21,502 nucleotides of DNA from a bacterium (GTDB lineage Bacteria; Cyanobacteriota; Vampirovibrionia; Gastranaerophilales; Gastranaerophilaceae): contig JAFSWA010000100.1 of NCBI GenBank assembly GCA_017444705.1, positions 1 through 21,502 on the forward strand, read 5' to 3'. A program made the translations under genes and the position numbers. Position 1 is the stretch's first letter, and each line of letters opens with the position of its first letter. Below are positions 14,402-21,502 of the stretch, in pieces. The notes under the pieces are model-generated. The model ran no database searches. It was given only the letters and a program-made list of their open reading frames with translations, and had not been told where the DNA came from.

Positions 14402-14593
14402 TTATTTTGCTTTTACAACCTTTCCTGCTTTTAAACAAGAAGTGCAAACATTTATTCTCTTTGTAGTTCCGTTAACATTTACTTTAACAGACTGTAAATT
14501 CGGAGATTGTCTATACACATTTTGTTTATGAGAAAAAGATATACTTGCTGCTTTTAATGGAGTTTTTCCGCAAATTTCACATTGTTTCGACAT
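14402..14593 (-). CDS. rpmB: 50S ribosomal protein L28
   Basis: 63 residues, normal length for L28. CEICGKTPLKAASISFSHKQ, then RQSPNLQSVKVNVNGTTKRI and CTSCLKAGKVVKAK match the family. Both Cys-x2-Cys pairs (Cys5/Cys8 and Cys50/Cys53) are kept, as in zinc-binding L28 forms. ATG 14593 has aaggaagg 8 nt upstream. Monocistronic, between its own promoter and terminator. Component of the large ribosomal subunit near the E site. Confidence 0.95.
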   Translation of the reverse strand: MSKQCEICGKTPLKAASISFSHKQNVYRQSPNLQSVKVNVNGTTKRINVCTSCLKAGKVVKAK

Positions 14594-14609
14594 AATCTAA
14601 ACCTTCCTT

Positions 14610-14638
14610 TTTATAATATATATTCAATATTAATCCAA
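14610..14638 (-). promoter_or_regulatory. Promoter of rpmB
   Basis: On the minus strand TTGGAT (14638-14633), 17-bp spacer, TATAAA (14615-14610), then aaggaagg and the ATG at 14593. Confidence 0.7.
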
Positions 14639-14724
14639 AAAAAAAAATAATTTCAAGTGGTTGTACAGCACTGTTTTAAGATTTATTACGCAAAACCTCT
14701 AAAAAAATTGTTTATAAAAGCATA

Positions 14725-14753
14725 TAGACATATTTAATAATTTTATGTAAAAT
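14725..14753 (+). promoter_or_regulatory. Promoter of the NfnA-like gene
   Basis: TAGACA (14725-14730), 17-bp spacer, TAAAAT (14748-14753), with the predicted transcript start about 16 bp before ATG 14776 and a gtgaggg ribosome binding site between. Confidence 0.72.
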
Positions 14754-14775
14754 ATAAACATAAAGTGAGGGAAAA

Positions 14776-15609
14776 ATGGGTTACAGAATTTTATCAAAAA
14801 GAGAAGTTTGTGCAAATCAGTATGAATTAACGGTATTTGCACCCCACATAACAAGAAATGCTCAGGCAGGTCAGTTTATAATTTTGCGAGTAAGCGAAAA
14901 CGGAGAGAGAATTCCTTTGACAATTGCGGATTATAACCGTTCAACAGGAGCCTTAACAATTGTGTTTATGGCTGTCGGCTATACTACAAAACAACTTGCA
15001 AAACTCAATGTCGGAGAAGAAATTCTCGATATTTCAGGACCTTTGGGCAAACCTACCCATATCAATAATTACGGAACCGTTGTTTGCCTTGCAGGCGGTT
15101 ACGGTGCCGCACCATGCTATTTAATTGCAAGAGCTTTTAAAGAAGCAGGAAACAAAGTCTATATGATTATGGGTGCAAGAAACAAAGATTTAATTTTTTG
15201 GCAAGACAAAATGAAAAGTGCTTGTGATGAACTCTTTATTACAACAGATGACGGTTCGCTCGGTGAAAAGGGCTTTGTAACAGGAGTTTTGGAGCGTTTA
15301 ATACAAAATGAAAAAATCGATTATGCAATAGCAGTCGGTCCAATGCCAATGATGAGAGCTGTCGCTAACATGACAAAAGATAAAGACATCAAAACAGAAG
15401 CAAGTATGAACCCGATTATGGTTGACGGTACCGGAATGTGCGGTGCTTGCAGAGTAACTGTCGGCGGAGAAGTCAAATTTGCTTGCGTTGACGGTCCCGA
15501 TTTTGACGCTCACAAAATAGATTTTGATGAAGTTATTAACAGAACAAAAATATATAAAGAACACGAAAAAAAGAGAGATGAAAACTGTAATCTCTTAAAA
15601 CAAAGTTAG
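14776..15609 (+). CDS. NfnA/SudB-type flavoprotein subunit (ferredoxin:NADP+ oxidoreductase alpha)
   Basis: 277 residues. The FAD/riboflavin-synthase-like beta barrel carries RIPLTIADY (45-53) for flavin binding. The NAD(P) domain has CLAGGYGAAPCYLIARAFKE (104-123) and IMGARNKD. The C-terminal block DGTGMCGACRVTVGGEVKFA has Cys222, Cys225 and Cys237; in NfnA these plus a nearby Asp hold a [2Fe-2S] cluster. Family role: small subunit of NADH-dependent ferredoxin:NADP+ oxidoreductase (electron bifurcation) or of sulfide dehydrogenase; related to PyrK of dihydroorotate dehydrogenase. The large glutamate-synthase-like subunit (NfnB/SudA) that usually follows is absent here; a small Cys-rich protein follows instead at 8 bp. 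PyrK is a less likely alternative, given the DGTGMCGAC form and no pyrD nearby. Confidence 0.85.
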   Translation: MGYRILSKREVCANQYELTVFAPHITRNAQAGQFIILRVSENGERIPLTIADYNRSTGALTIVFMAVGYTTKQLAKLNVGEEILDISGPLGKPTHINNYGTVVCLAGGYGAAPCYLIARAFKEAGNKVYMIMGARNKDLIFWQDKMKSACDELFITTDDGSLGEKGFVTGVLERLIQNEKIDYAIAVGPMPMMRAVANMTKDKDIKTEASMNPIMVDGTGMCGACRVTVGGEVKFACVDGPDFDAHKIDFDEVINRTKIYKEHEKKRDENCNLLKQS

Positions 15610-15617
15610 GAGAAAAT

Positions 15618-15848
15618 ATGGCTACAAATCAACCACCACAACAAAAACCAATGCCAAATCAGGTGCTTTTAACATGTCCTTTGTTATCGGCAAACAGTGA
15701 ATATAATAAAATGTGTGTTCAAGACAGATGTGCTTGGTTTATGAAAGCAACAAAAACCTGTGCGGTTGCTGTTATTGCACATGAAAGCGTTATGAATATT
15801 AAAAAACTTCAAGCACCTCCTCAAAAACCGCAAACACCGCAAGGATAG
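15618..15848 (+). CDS. Small Cys-rich protein, 76 aa
   Basis: ATG with aggag 7 nt upstream, 8 bp after the NfnA-like gene, hence cotranscribed. The ends are Pro/Gln-rich and disordered (QPPQQKPMPNQ; PPQKPQTPQG). The core holds four cysteines, C-x12-C-x4-C-x9-C, with the piece DRCAWFMKATKTC. Four Cys in about 30 residues could bind zinc or an Fe-S cluster. I do not recognise the family. Its place directly behind a redox flavoprotein suggests an electron-transfer or assembly role, by context only. Confidence 0.7.
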   Translation: MATNQPPQQKPMPNQVLLTCPLLSANSEYNKMCVQDRCAWFMKATKTCAVAVIAHESVMNIKKLQAPPQKPQTPQG

Positions 15849-15863
15849 ATTTTTAAAAAGTTA

Positions 15864-15901
15864 AAACGTCTGACTTTATATAAGTCAGCCGTTTCTTCAT
15901 T
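15864..15901 (+). terminator. Terminator after the NfnA-like operon
   Basis: A stem of ctgactt/aagtcag around a tatat loop is extended by aaacg/cgttt beyond one mismatch, then tttcttcatttt. Moderate intrinsic terminator 15 bp after the stop. Confidence 0.65.
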
Positions 15902-15977
15902 TTACGGAATAAATAAAAGTTTTCTGCTAAAAATTAAAACAACTATATACAATGTTTCAGTAAATCTTAAAAAAAAG

Positions 15978-16000
15978 AAAGCGGTCTTTTCGACCGCTTT
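15978..16000 (-). terminator. Terminator of the HNH endonuclease gene
   Basis: Nine-bp stem aaagcggtc/gaccgcttt, 9 bp after the stop at 16009 on the minus strand. Followed on that strand by a T-rich tract (plus-strand A run 15969-15976), so intrinsic termination is well supported. Confidence 0.85.
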
Positions 16001-16008
16001 TGCTTAAT

Positions 16009-16518
16009 CTAAGCACTAAGAAATTTTTGCCAATATACACTTTCATATTTATATTTTTTAAACTCAAAATCCATATATTTCTGAGGACGATACGGTCTGC
16101 GTCTTAACTTCATCCCGCATTCTTTCGGAGTTCTGTCAGCTTTGTATTGATTACAAGATTTACAACATGCTACTATATTTTCCCAAATATCAGGTCCGAG
16201 ACGTGATTTCGGATAAACATGGTCAAGCGTTAATTCACTTGCAGGAAAATGCTTTCCGCAATATTGACAAGTATAATCATCACGAACATAAATGTTTTCT
16301 CTACAAAAAGGCAGTTCCAAATCAGGAACTGCTATTTCGTAATTTAATCTTATAATATTGGGGATTTCAATTTCGCCGCACTTAATCGTATAATCAAGTT
16401 CATCAATAATTTTACAAGCCTCTGCTTTACCCTTGATAACGAGAAGCAGAGCCTTTTTCCAACTGCATACCCGAATAGGCTCGTTTTCATTATTCAGAAG
16501 AAGAACTTTGGCTGTCAT
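16009..16518 (-). CDS. HNH endonuclease family protein
   Basis: 169 residues from the ATG at 16518 (MTAKVLLLNN), which has aaagggg 5 nt upstream; an ATG 11 codons earlier falls at the promoter and is rejected. Residues 84-125 form an HNH module. It comprises Cys84-x2-Cys87 (CQYCGKHF), LTLDHVYPKSRLGPDIWENI with Asp99-His100 and Asn114, and CCKSCNQYKADRTP with Cys119 and Cys122 completing a zinc knuckle. The N-terminal 75 residues contain no motif I know. Stand-alone chromosomal HNH proteins of this type are common in cyanobacteria and other bacteria, and their targets are unknown. Monocistronic with its own promoter and terminator. Confidence 0.9.
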   Translation of the reverse strand: MTAKVLLLNNENEPIRVCSWKKALLLVIKGKAEACKIIDELDYTIKCGEIEIPNIIRLNYEIAVPDLELPFCRENIYVRDDYTCQYCGKHFPASELTLDHVYPKSRLGPDIWENIVACCKSCNQYKADRTPKECGMKLRRRPYRPQKYMDFEFKKYKYESVYWQKFLSA

Positions 16519-16541
16519 ATAAACCCCTTTGTTACATTTGT

Positions 16542-16570
16542 AGTATAACATATTTTTTATATATTTTCAA
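16542..16570 (-). promoter_or_regulatory. Promoter of the HNH endonuclease gene
   Basis: On the minus strand TTGAAA (16570-16565), 17-bp spacer ending TGT, TATACT (16547-16542). The -10 lies 23 bp before the chosen start at 16518, and this supports the shorter start. Confidence 0.78.
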
Positions 16571-16687
16571 GTGTTTTATTAAGTTTTGTAAACAAAAATA
16601 GCCTGTAATTTGCAATATTTGACAAAAAATTAAAATTAAAGTTTTTGTATAATTGAAAATATGATAAAATAAGAGTATGGAGGAAGC

Positions 16688-17062
16688 ATGGCAATAACAC
16701 CTTTAACAAATATAAAATTCAGGGGAAATGAAATTTTAAAGAAAGATAATAATCTTTCGTTAGAAAAACCCGGTAATATTTCATTAAATAATAAAAGGGA
16801 TGAATTTATAGAAGATGCAAAGGTCAAAATTAAAAATACCGGTCTATATTCGGGGCTTACGGCATGTGCAATAACGGCGATTTCGCTTTTGAAAGTCAAT
16901 AAATTGGGAATTATATCAAAATCATTAATTAGTGCGGCAGTCGGGACATTAGCTTCGGCAGCGGGTATGTTTATAAGGTCTAATATGATATTAAATTCAC
17001 CGGAATATAAAAAGTTATTCTTTATAGATTACGGAGCTTGGTCTCAGGCAAAAAAAGTTTAG
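16688..17062 (+). CDS. Small membrane protein, 124 aa, unknown
   Basis: ATG with an excellent ggaggaa site 4-5 nt upstream; TATAAT at 16649-16654 may be its -10. The N-terminal 45 residues are polar (MAITPLTNIKFRGNEILKKD). Two hydrophobic helices follow at about 52-68 and 74-96, then a short polar tail (SPEYKKLFFIDYGAW). No signal peptide cleavage site, no catalytic motif. I do not recognise the family. The pattern suggests a hairpin in the inner membrane with the N-terminal arm in the cytoplasm. Confidence 0.65.
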   Translation: MAITPLTNIKFRGNEILKKDNNLSLEKPGNISLNNKRDEFIEDAKVKIKNTGLYSGLTACAITAISLLKVNKLGIISKSLISAAVGTLASAAGMFIRSNMILNSPEYKKLFFIDYGAWSQAKKV

Positions 17063-17074
17063 GTATGTGTGGTA

Positions 17075-17105
17075 AAAAGGCGGATTTTTGATAAATCTGC
17101 CTTTT
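17075..17105. terminator. Bidirectional hairpin terminator
   Basis: A 13-bp stem aaaaggcggattt / aaatctgcctttt (one G-T pair) with a ttgat loop, A-rich before and T-rich after. It lies between the small membrane protein gene (+) and the 212-aa gene (-), touching the stop codon of the latter. Confidence 0.88.
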
Positions 17106-17742
17106 AAATATCAAAAGTTATATTTTTTTTGACCCATTCTTTATGTTCTAAGCCGCCGCCGCAGACAAGTTCTATAACTTTCAAAAGAAAGTCTCTTGGG
17201 GCATCAATTTGGCTTTGCGGAGATTCTTTGTTCAACCCTTTTATTTTCATAATTGCGGGCTTACTTTTCTCTGACGGGATATACAAAGATGCTGTTTCAA
17301 ATTCCAAAATCGGTTCTATATCGTTATCTTTAACTTTTTTTAAAATTTCAAAATAATTACCTTGAATAGCTATAATTCTTGAAGCGAACATGCGTTCTTC
17401 TTCTCTTTTTAAAGCCTGTGGAAAATCGTTGTATCTTATTAGAATGCTTATCTGATGCCATAAAATATTTATTACAATAACTGTTCCTGAGGAATCTATC
17501 TCGTAGTTTATATTTTGTGTTGCAATCCCTCTTGAAGAAAAAGACTGTTTTAGAGAATCTATTATAACACCGATATTACTTTTCATTTTTGAAAAAACTT
17601 CGTTCATATTAAGCATGGATTTTTCATATTCAAGATACTGTTTATACATATGAGTTGATATAAGGTTAATTCTCTCCTGAATAATTGTTGACTTCCTGAG
17701 TGACAAATCCTGATTATCAAAATTGTTAAAATTATTTTCCAA
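17104..17742 (-). CDS. Hypothetical soluble protein, 212 aa
   Basis: The start is TTG at 17742 (MENNFNNFDNQDLS), supported by aggaag 7 nt upstream. Residues 20-65 form an amphipathic helical stretch (RINLISTHMYKQYLEYEKSM). The middle (75-160) is alternating beta-like with hydrophobic strands (TVIVINILWHQISILIRYND). The C-terminus has KVIELVCGGGLEHKEWVKKN. No membrane helix, signal or known motif. I do not recognise it. It is divergent from the formyltransferase operon and shares its upstream region. Confidence 0.68.
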   Translation of the reverse strand: MENNFNNFDNQDLSLRKSTIIQERINLISTHMYKQYLEYEKSMLNMNEVFSKMKSNIGVIIDSLKQSFSSRGIATQNINYEIDSSGTVIVINILWHQISILIRYNDFPQALKREEERMFASRIIAIQGNYFEILKKVKDNDIEPILEFETASLYIPSEKSKPAIMKIKGLNKESPQSQIDAPRDFLLKVIELVCGGGLEHKEWVKKNITFDI

Positions 17743-17788
17743 AGTTTTTCTTCCTATCTTTACTTTTATTTTACAATAATTTTAAAAT

Positions 17789-17817
17789 TTTTCAAAGTTA
17801 AAAAAATATATTATAAT
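17789..17817 (+). promoter_or_regulatory. Promoter giving a leaderless formyltransferase-proBA transcript
   Basis: TTTTCA (17789-17794), 17-bp spacer, TATAAT (17812-17817), then only six bases before ATG 17824. The expected transcript start is at or beside the A of the start codon, and no Shine-Dalgarno sequence exists. The same TATAAT-6-ATG layout precedes the gene at 8622. Confidence 0.65.
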
Positions 17818-17823
17818 AACAGT

Positions 17824-18762
17824 ATGAAAATTGTGGTAATCGGATATTCAAAAATGTTTGCGGCGATAGTGGAGTCGGTGCTTTTGTCAGGACATGAACT
17901 TGTAGGTGTAATGCGTCATGACAGGGTAAAATACAGTCCTTTTAAATTATGGTTGAAAGATATTTTAAATCCGTCAAATGATATTTCTTTTATAAAATCA
18001 AAAAAATTGTACGAAATAAAAGAAAATAGTGTTAATTCAGAGGGGTTCAAAAGAGAAATTTTGAAACTGAATCCCGATATAATATTTGTTTGCAGTTGGA
18101 GTGAAAAAATCAAAAAAGAGATTTTTCAACTGCCCAAAATCGGCATGGTGAATGTTCATCCGTCGCTTTTACCAAAATACAGGGGTCCAAATCCCTATGC
18201 ACAGGTGCTTTTCAATAACGAACAATATACGGGCGTAACTTTTCATCTTATTGATGAGGGTTATGATTCAGGTGCAATTTTGATGCAGCAAAATTTTAAA
18301 ATTTTGGACTCAGACGACGGAATGAGCCTGAGAAATAAAGCCGCCGGCTTAGCAGCCTTAATGTGCAAAAAATTTTTAGAATTTGTTGAAAAGGGAGTTT
18401 TTGCTCCGGAAGAACAGAATGAAAGCGAAGCAACTTATCAAAAAGCTTTAACAATTTCTGACGCAATTTTAGATTTAAACCAACCGTCAAATCTTATAGC
18501 TAAAAAGATAAAGGGGCTTTATCCATGGGCAAAGGCATATCTTGATTGCGAAGGAAAATTTTTAGTCGTCAAAAAATACAAAATTGAAGAAAATATTATC
18601 GAAGCATCACCACGCAGTATAACGGCAAAATTCGGCAGAAATATAAGTGTGGCAACGGTTGACAATAAAATTATCACATTTATTGACACAAAATTAGTAA
18701 AAACTCTTTTCAGTCCATCAACAAGACTATTTATTAAATACGGATTAAGTGATAAAATATAG
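17824..18762 (+). CDS. Formyltransferase of the Fmt family (formyl-THF dependent)
   Basis: 312 residues, about the length of methionyl-tRNA formyltransferase. The catalytic triad Asn110, His112, Asp148 has the same spacing as Asn106/His108/Asp144 of E. coli Fmt. The blocks are VNVHPSLLPKYRG (109-121) and GVTFHLIDEGYDSGAILMQQ. A C-terminal domain (215-312) resembles Fmt_C, with LIAKKIKGLYPWAKAYLDCE. The usual AAPI after the RG is replaced by PNPY and the N-terminus is divergent. It may therefore be a paralogue acting on another amine, such as an amino sugar, rather than initiator Met-tRNA. It is the first gene of an apparent operon with proB (2-bp gap) and proA. No ribosome binding site; probably leaderless. 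Confidence 0.82.
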   Translation: MKIVVIGYSKMFAAIVESVLLSGHELVGVMRHDRVKYSPFKLWLKDILNPSNDISFIKSKKLYEIKENSVNSEGFKREILKLNPDIIFVCSWSEKIKKEIFQLPKIGMVNVHPSLLPKYRGPNPYAQVLFNNEQYTGVTFHLIDEGYDSGAILMQQNFKILDSDDGMSLRNKAAGLAALMCKKFLEFVEKGVFAPEEQNESEATYQKALTISDAILDLNQPSNLIAKKIKGLYPWAKAYLDCEGKFLVVKKYKIEENIIEASPRSITAKFGRNISVATVDNKIITFIDTKLVKTLFSPSTRLFIKYGLSDKI

Positions 18763-18764
18763 TT

Positions 18765-19904
18765 ATGGAAAGAAATTTATCGGATGCAAAAAGAATAGTT
18801 TTTAAATTTGGAACAAATGTTTTACGTAACGAGTTTGGTGAAATTTCGCTATCGAGAATTTACTCTTTTATTGAAGATATTTCAAAGCTTTATAAAGCGG
18901 GAAAAGAGATTATAATTGTGACCTCGGGTGCTGTCGGTTTAGGGGCAAAAAAGGTCGGAGTAAATTCAAACGAAAGTATTTCTGTTAAACAAGCCTGTGC
19001 GGCAATCGGTCAGGGACAGTTGATTTCAATATACGAAAACGGTTTTGCAAGTTATAAAATAAATACGGCTCAAATACTTTTGACAGAAGATGATTTTCAT
19101 GACAGAGTGCGTTATCTTAGTTTGAGTAACGTAATAGAAACTCTTTTAAAATTAAAAGTTATACCGGTAATTAATCAAAATGATACCGTTTCTGTCAGAG
19201 AACTTGAAAACGTAAAAGACGGGATGAGTGTATGTTTTTCAGATAACGACAAGCTTTCCGCACTTTTATCGAGCAAAACGGAAGCTGATTTGTTGGTAAT
19301 TCTATCAGATATAGATGGACTTTATACCGATAATCCCAAAGAGAACCCAAATGCAAAGTTAATTTCGGTAGTTGAAGAAATTACGCCGGAAATGGAAGCT
19401 TTTGCTACCGGAACAATAGATGGTTCGGGCGGCAGAGGAGGAATGAAAACAAAACTTGAAGCCGCAAAAGTTGTAACACGTTCAGGCTGTAAAATGATTA
19501 TAGCTAACGGGAAAACGCCCTCTATTATTTCAAAAATTTTTAAAGAAAATCAAGGCACGCTGTTTTTGCCGACAGAGGTTTTAGCCGGCAAAAAACGCTG
19601 GATTGCTTACGCAACAAATGTTATAGGTAAAGTTTGTATAAATGACGGAGCAAAAAAAGCAATTTTGGAAAAAGATGCGAGTCTGCTTCCGATAGGGGTT
19701 ACAAATATTATTAACGAATTCCAAAAAGGAGATGTCGTAAGTATTTTGGACAATGAAGGCAAAGAATTTGCAAGAGGTATAGCAAATTATTCAAGTACCG
19801 ATGCACAAAAAATAATGGGAGCTCACTCTGACGACATTATTAATATTTTGGGCTACAAAAACTATGATGCTCTTATTACAAGAGATTATATTGCACTTTT
19901 ATAA
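18765..19904 (+). CDS. proB: Glutamate 5-kinase
   Basis: 379 residues: amino-acid kinase domain (1-255) plus C-terminal PUA domain (about 275-379), as in E. coli ProB. Visible motifs: VFKFGTNVL, IIVTSGAVGLGAKKVG, PVINQNDTVS, FSDNDKLSALLSSKTEADLL, SDIDGLYTDNPK and GSGGRGGMKTKLEAA. It phosphorylates glutamate to gamma-glutamyl phosphate, the first step of proline synthesis, and is normally feedback inhibited by proline. The start ATG 18765 lies 2 bp after the formyltransferase stop, with no good ribosome binding site, implying translational coupling. ProA, which takes the unstable product, is encoded next. Confidence 0.97.
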   Translation: MERNLSDAKRIVFKFGTNVLRNEFGEISLSRIYSFIEDISKLYKAGKEIIIVTSGAVGLGAKKVGVNSNESISVKQACAAIGQGQLISIYENGFASYKINTAQILLTEDDFHDRVRYLSLSNVIETLLKLKVIPVINQNDTVSVRELENVKDGMSVCFSDNDKLSALLSSKTEADLLVILSDIDGLYTDNPKENPNAKLISVVEEITPEMEAFATGTIDGSGGRGGMKTKLEAAKVVTRSGCKMIIANGKTPSIISKIFKENQGTLFLPTEVLAGKKRWIAYATNVIGKVCINDGAKKAILEKDASLLPIGVTNIINEFQKGDVVSILDNEGKEFARGIANYSSTDAQKIMGAHSDDIINILGYKNYDALITRDYIALL

Positions 19905-19916
19905 AAGGATTTTTCT

Positions 19917-21212
19917 ATGACGGATTTAGTAAAAATGGCAGAATTGGCTAAAAAAGCTTCAATAAAAATGTCGGCACTTAATACTGACATAAAAAACGAA
20001 GCTCTGAAAAAAATTGCTCAATCGCTAAAAGAGAATAAAGAAAAAATTTTTGAAGCAAATAAAACCGATTTATATTCGGCAAAAACACTTGTAAATGCAG
20101 GAGAAATAACTCAATCAACATATAATCGTTTAAAACTTGATGAAAATAAATTTCAAGATATGGTTCAGGGTGTTTTAGATGTCGCAAAACTTGATGACCC
20201 TGTAAATAAAGTACTTTTAAAACGAGAATTGGATAAGAATTTAATTTTGGAAAAAATTTCATGCCCGATAGGTGTTATAGGCGTTATTTTTGAAGCAAGA
20301 CCGGATGTTATTTCTCAAATCAGTTCACTTGCAATAAAATCGGGAAATGTCGTTATTTTAAAGGGCGGAAAAGAGGCAAAAGAAACAAATACATCAATTT
20401 TTAATACAGTTAAAGATGCCTTGTCTTTGATTCCGGAATTTCCGCAAAATGTTATAAACCAAATATTTTCAAGAGAAGAAGTTTCTGAACTTTTACAAAT
20501 GGATAAATATATTGATTTGATTATTCCGAGAGGAGGCAATTCTCTTGTAAAATATATAAAAGAAAACACAAAAATTCCTGTTTTGGGACATGCGGACGGA
20601 ATTTGTCATATATTTATCGACAAATCGGCAGATAAAGATATGACTGAAAAAATATGTGTTGATGCCAAAACTCAATACCCGAGTGCTTGTAACTCAGTTG
20701 AAACTATATTAATTCATAAAGATTATCCTTATATAAAAGATTTGATAATTACACTAAAAGAAAATGGGGTTTGGATGAAAGGGGATGAGGTTTGTCAAAA
20801 ACTTATTCCCGATATTGAAAAAGCAACAGAGAAAGACCGTTCAACAGAATACGGAGAAAAAACCGTTTCAATAGAGGTTTTATCTGATGTTGACGAAGCA
20901 ATAAATTATATAAACACCTACGGTTCACACCATACAGATTCAATTATTACAAATGATAAAACTAACGGGAATAAATTCTGTTCGCTTGTAGATTCCGCCG
21001 GAGTTTACATAAATGCCTCAACAAGATTTGCTGACGGTTTTAGATACGGCTTCGGAGCAGAAGTCGGTATTTCAACAAACAAAACCCACGCAAGAGGTCC
21101 TGTTGGCTTAGAAGGCTTAACAATTTATAAATATAAATTAACAGGGGCAGGACAAATTGTTGATGACTATGTTAAACATAAAAAAAGCTTTACGCATAAA
21201 ACACTGAATTAA
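19917..21212 (+). CDS. proA: Gamma-glutamyl phosphate reductase
   Basis: 431 residues, ATG with aaagga 7 nt upstream, 12 bp after proB. An aldehyde-dehydrogenase-fold enzyme: CPIGVIGVIFEARPDV (cofactor region), KSGNVVILKGGKEAKETN, YPSACNSVETILIH with the catalytic Cys, and the ProA signature FRYGFGAEVGISTNKTHARG followed by PVGLEGL. It reduces gamma-glutamyl phosphate to glutamate semialdehyde with NADPH, which cyclises on the way to proline. proC is not in the window. The stop is only 4 bp from the stop of the convergent next gene, leaving no room for a terminator between them. Confidence 0.97.
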   Translation: MTDLVKMAELAKKASIKMSALNTDIKNEALKKIAQSLKENKEKIFEANKTDLYSAKTLVNAGEITQSTYNRLKLDENKFQDMVQGVLDVAKLDDPVNKVLLKRELDKNLILEKISCPIGVIGVIFEARPDVISQISSLAIKSGNVVILKGGKEAKETNTSIFNTVKDALSLIPEFPQNVINQIFSREEVSELLQMDKYIDLIIPRGGNSLVKYIKENTKIPVLGHADGICHIFIDKSADKDMTEKICVDAKTQYPSACNSVETILIHKDYPYIKDLIITLKENGVWMKGDEVCQKLIPDIEKATEKDRSTEYGEKTVSIEVLSDVDEAINYINTYGSHHTDSIITNDKTNGNKFCSLVDSAGVYINASTRFADGFRYGFGAEVGISTNKTHARGPVGLEGLTIYKYKLTGAGQIVDDYVKHKKSFTHKTLN

Positions 21213-21216
21213 ATGT

Positions 21217-21502
21217 TTATCCTTGAACTTTGATTTTTCCGTGACCATATATTGCCTCGTTTATTTTTCTAACATTAACGGGTGTAGTAAGGTCAATATT
21301 TTCCGCACGCTTCAAAAAATTATTAATCTTCATCCTCATAGTATATTCACTCTCAAAATCAGGATTTACAAATGTTTCCATTAAAGAATTGTATTTACTG
21401 TCCGCAGGAATTATTTTTCTCCCAAACCAATCCAAATCAGAGTATAACCTGAGAGCAATTTCATTACTTCCCTTGCGAGTTGAAATAAATATATCAGTAT
21501 CT
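21217..21502 (-). CDS. Hypothetical protein, 5' end outside window
   Basis: The frame is open from the window edge to the stop at 21217, so the TTG at 21435 should not be taken as the start. Ninety-five residues are visible: DTDIFISTRKGSNEIALRLY, then DWFGRKIIPADSKYNSLMET and a helical Lys/Arg-rich end with NVRKINEAIYGHGKIKVQG. Soluble, no motif recognised. Convergent with proA at 4 bp. Confidence 0.72.
   Translation of the reverse strand, partial: DTDIFISTRKGSNEIALRLYSDLDWFGRKIIPADSKYNSLMETFVNPDFESEYTMRMKINNFLKRAENIDLTTPVNVRKINEAIYGHGKIKVQG

Noticed and set aside
14776..15609. PyrK (dihydroorotate dehydrogenase electron-transfer subunit)
   Set aside because: The length and DGTGMCGAC cluster block fit NfnA/SudB better, and no pyrD or other pyrimidine gene is adjacent; not fully excluded.
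16617..16654. TTGACA plus TATAAT as a normal promoter for the 124-aa gene
   Set aside because: The boxes are about 23 bp apart, beyond the working range of 16-18 bp; the TATAAT may still act as a -10. A similar false pair occurs at 3710-3743.

Overview
This is an AT-rich window (roughly one third G+C by eye) with standard bacterial genes, Shine-Dalgarno-led starts mixed with a few apparently leaderless ones, and short intergenic gaps. The mix suggests a fermentative, probably anaerobic gut bacterium of the non-photosynthetic cyanobacterial sister group (Gastranaerophilales/Melainabacteria, class Vampirovibrionia). The clues are a cyanobacterial-type bifunctional-nuclease (DUF151) protein, a tmRNA tag starting AENNV, a pilin-like helix of the kind I associate with that group, a 2-hydroxyacyl-CoA-dehydratase-type activator and an NfnA-like flavoprotein. 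The assignment is inference from memory; no marker such as 16S rRNA is present.

Left part (1-5600): the window opens inside a large gene whose product has about 18 VPTTPT hexapeptide repeats, a coiled coil and a C-terminal calpain-like cysteine protease domain with a visible Cys/His/Asn triad. Two small plus-strand genes (53 and 64 aa) follow. Each overlaps, tail to tail, a minus-strand gene: a DUF1858 redox-disulfide protein and a DUF151 nuclease-like protein. A DUF2130 coiled-coil protein is followed at 10 bp by an unusual protein made of two sigma-70 region-4 domains and nothing else of a sigma factor.

Middle (5600-8700): a decayed two-component system lies on the minus strand. The histidine kinase has lost its dimerisation/phosphoacceptor part and the response regulator has lost its receiver domain. 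The regulator remnant stops about 10 bp from the 3' end of ssrA (tmRNA, 404 nt, encoded CCA). Upstream of ssrA is a gene-free 363-bp stretch full of short palindromes. A translationally coupled pair follows: an unrecognised Cys-rich protein and a compact BadF/HgdC-type ATPase. The first gene of that pair appears to be leaderless.

Right part (8700-21502): clpB; a membrane protein with an HELGH zinc-protease motif; a lipoprotein plus a polytopic membrane protein fused to a pilin-like C-terminal region; rpmB (L28); an NfnA-like flavoprotein subunit without its usual partner but with a small Cys-rich protein; an HNH endonuclease; a small membrane protein; and an unknown 212-aa protein. Then comes a likely leaderless formyltransferase-proB-proA operon for proline synthesis. 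The window ends in a 5'-truncated minus-strand gene. Several convergent gene pairs are separated by strong bidirectional hairpin terminators, two of which share the same GC-rich core.
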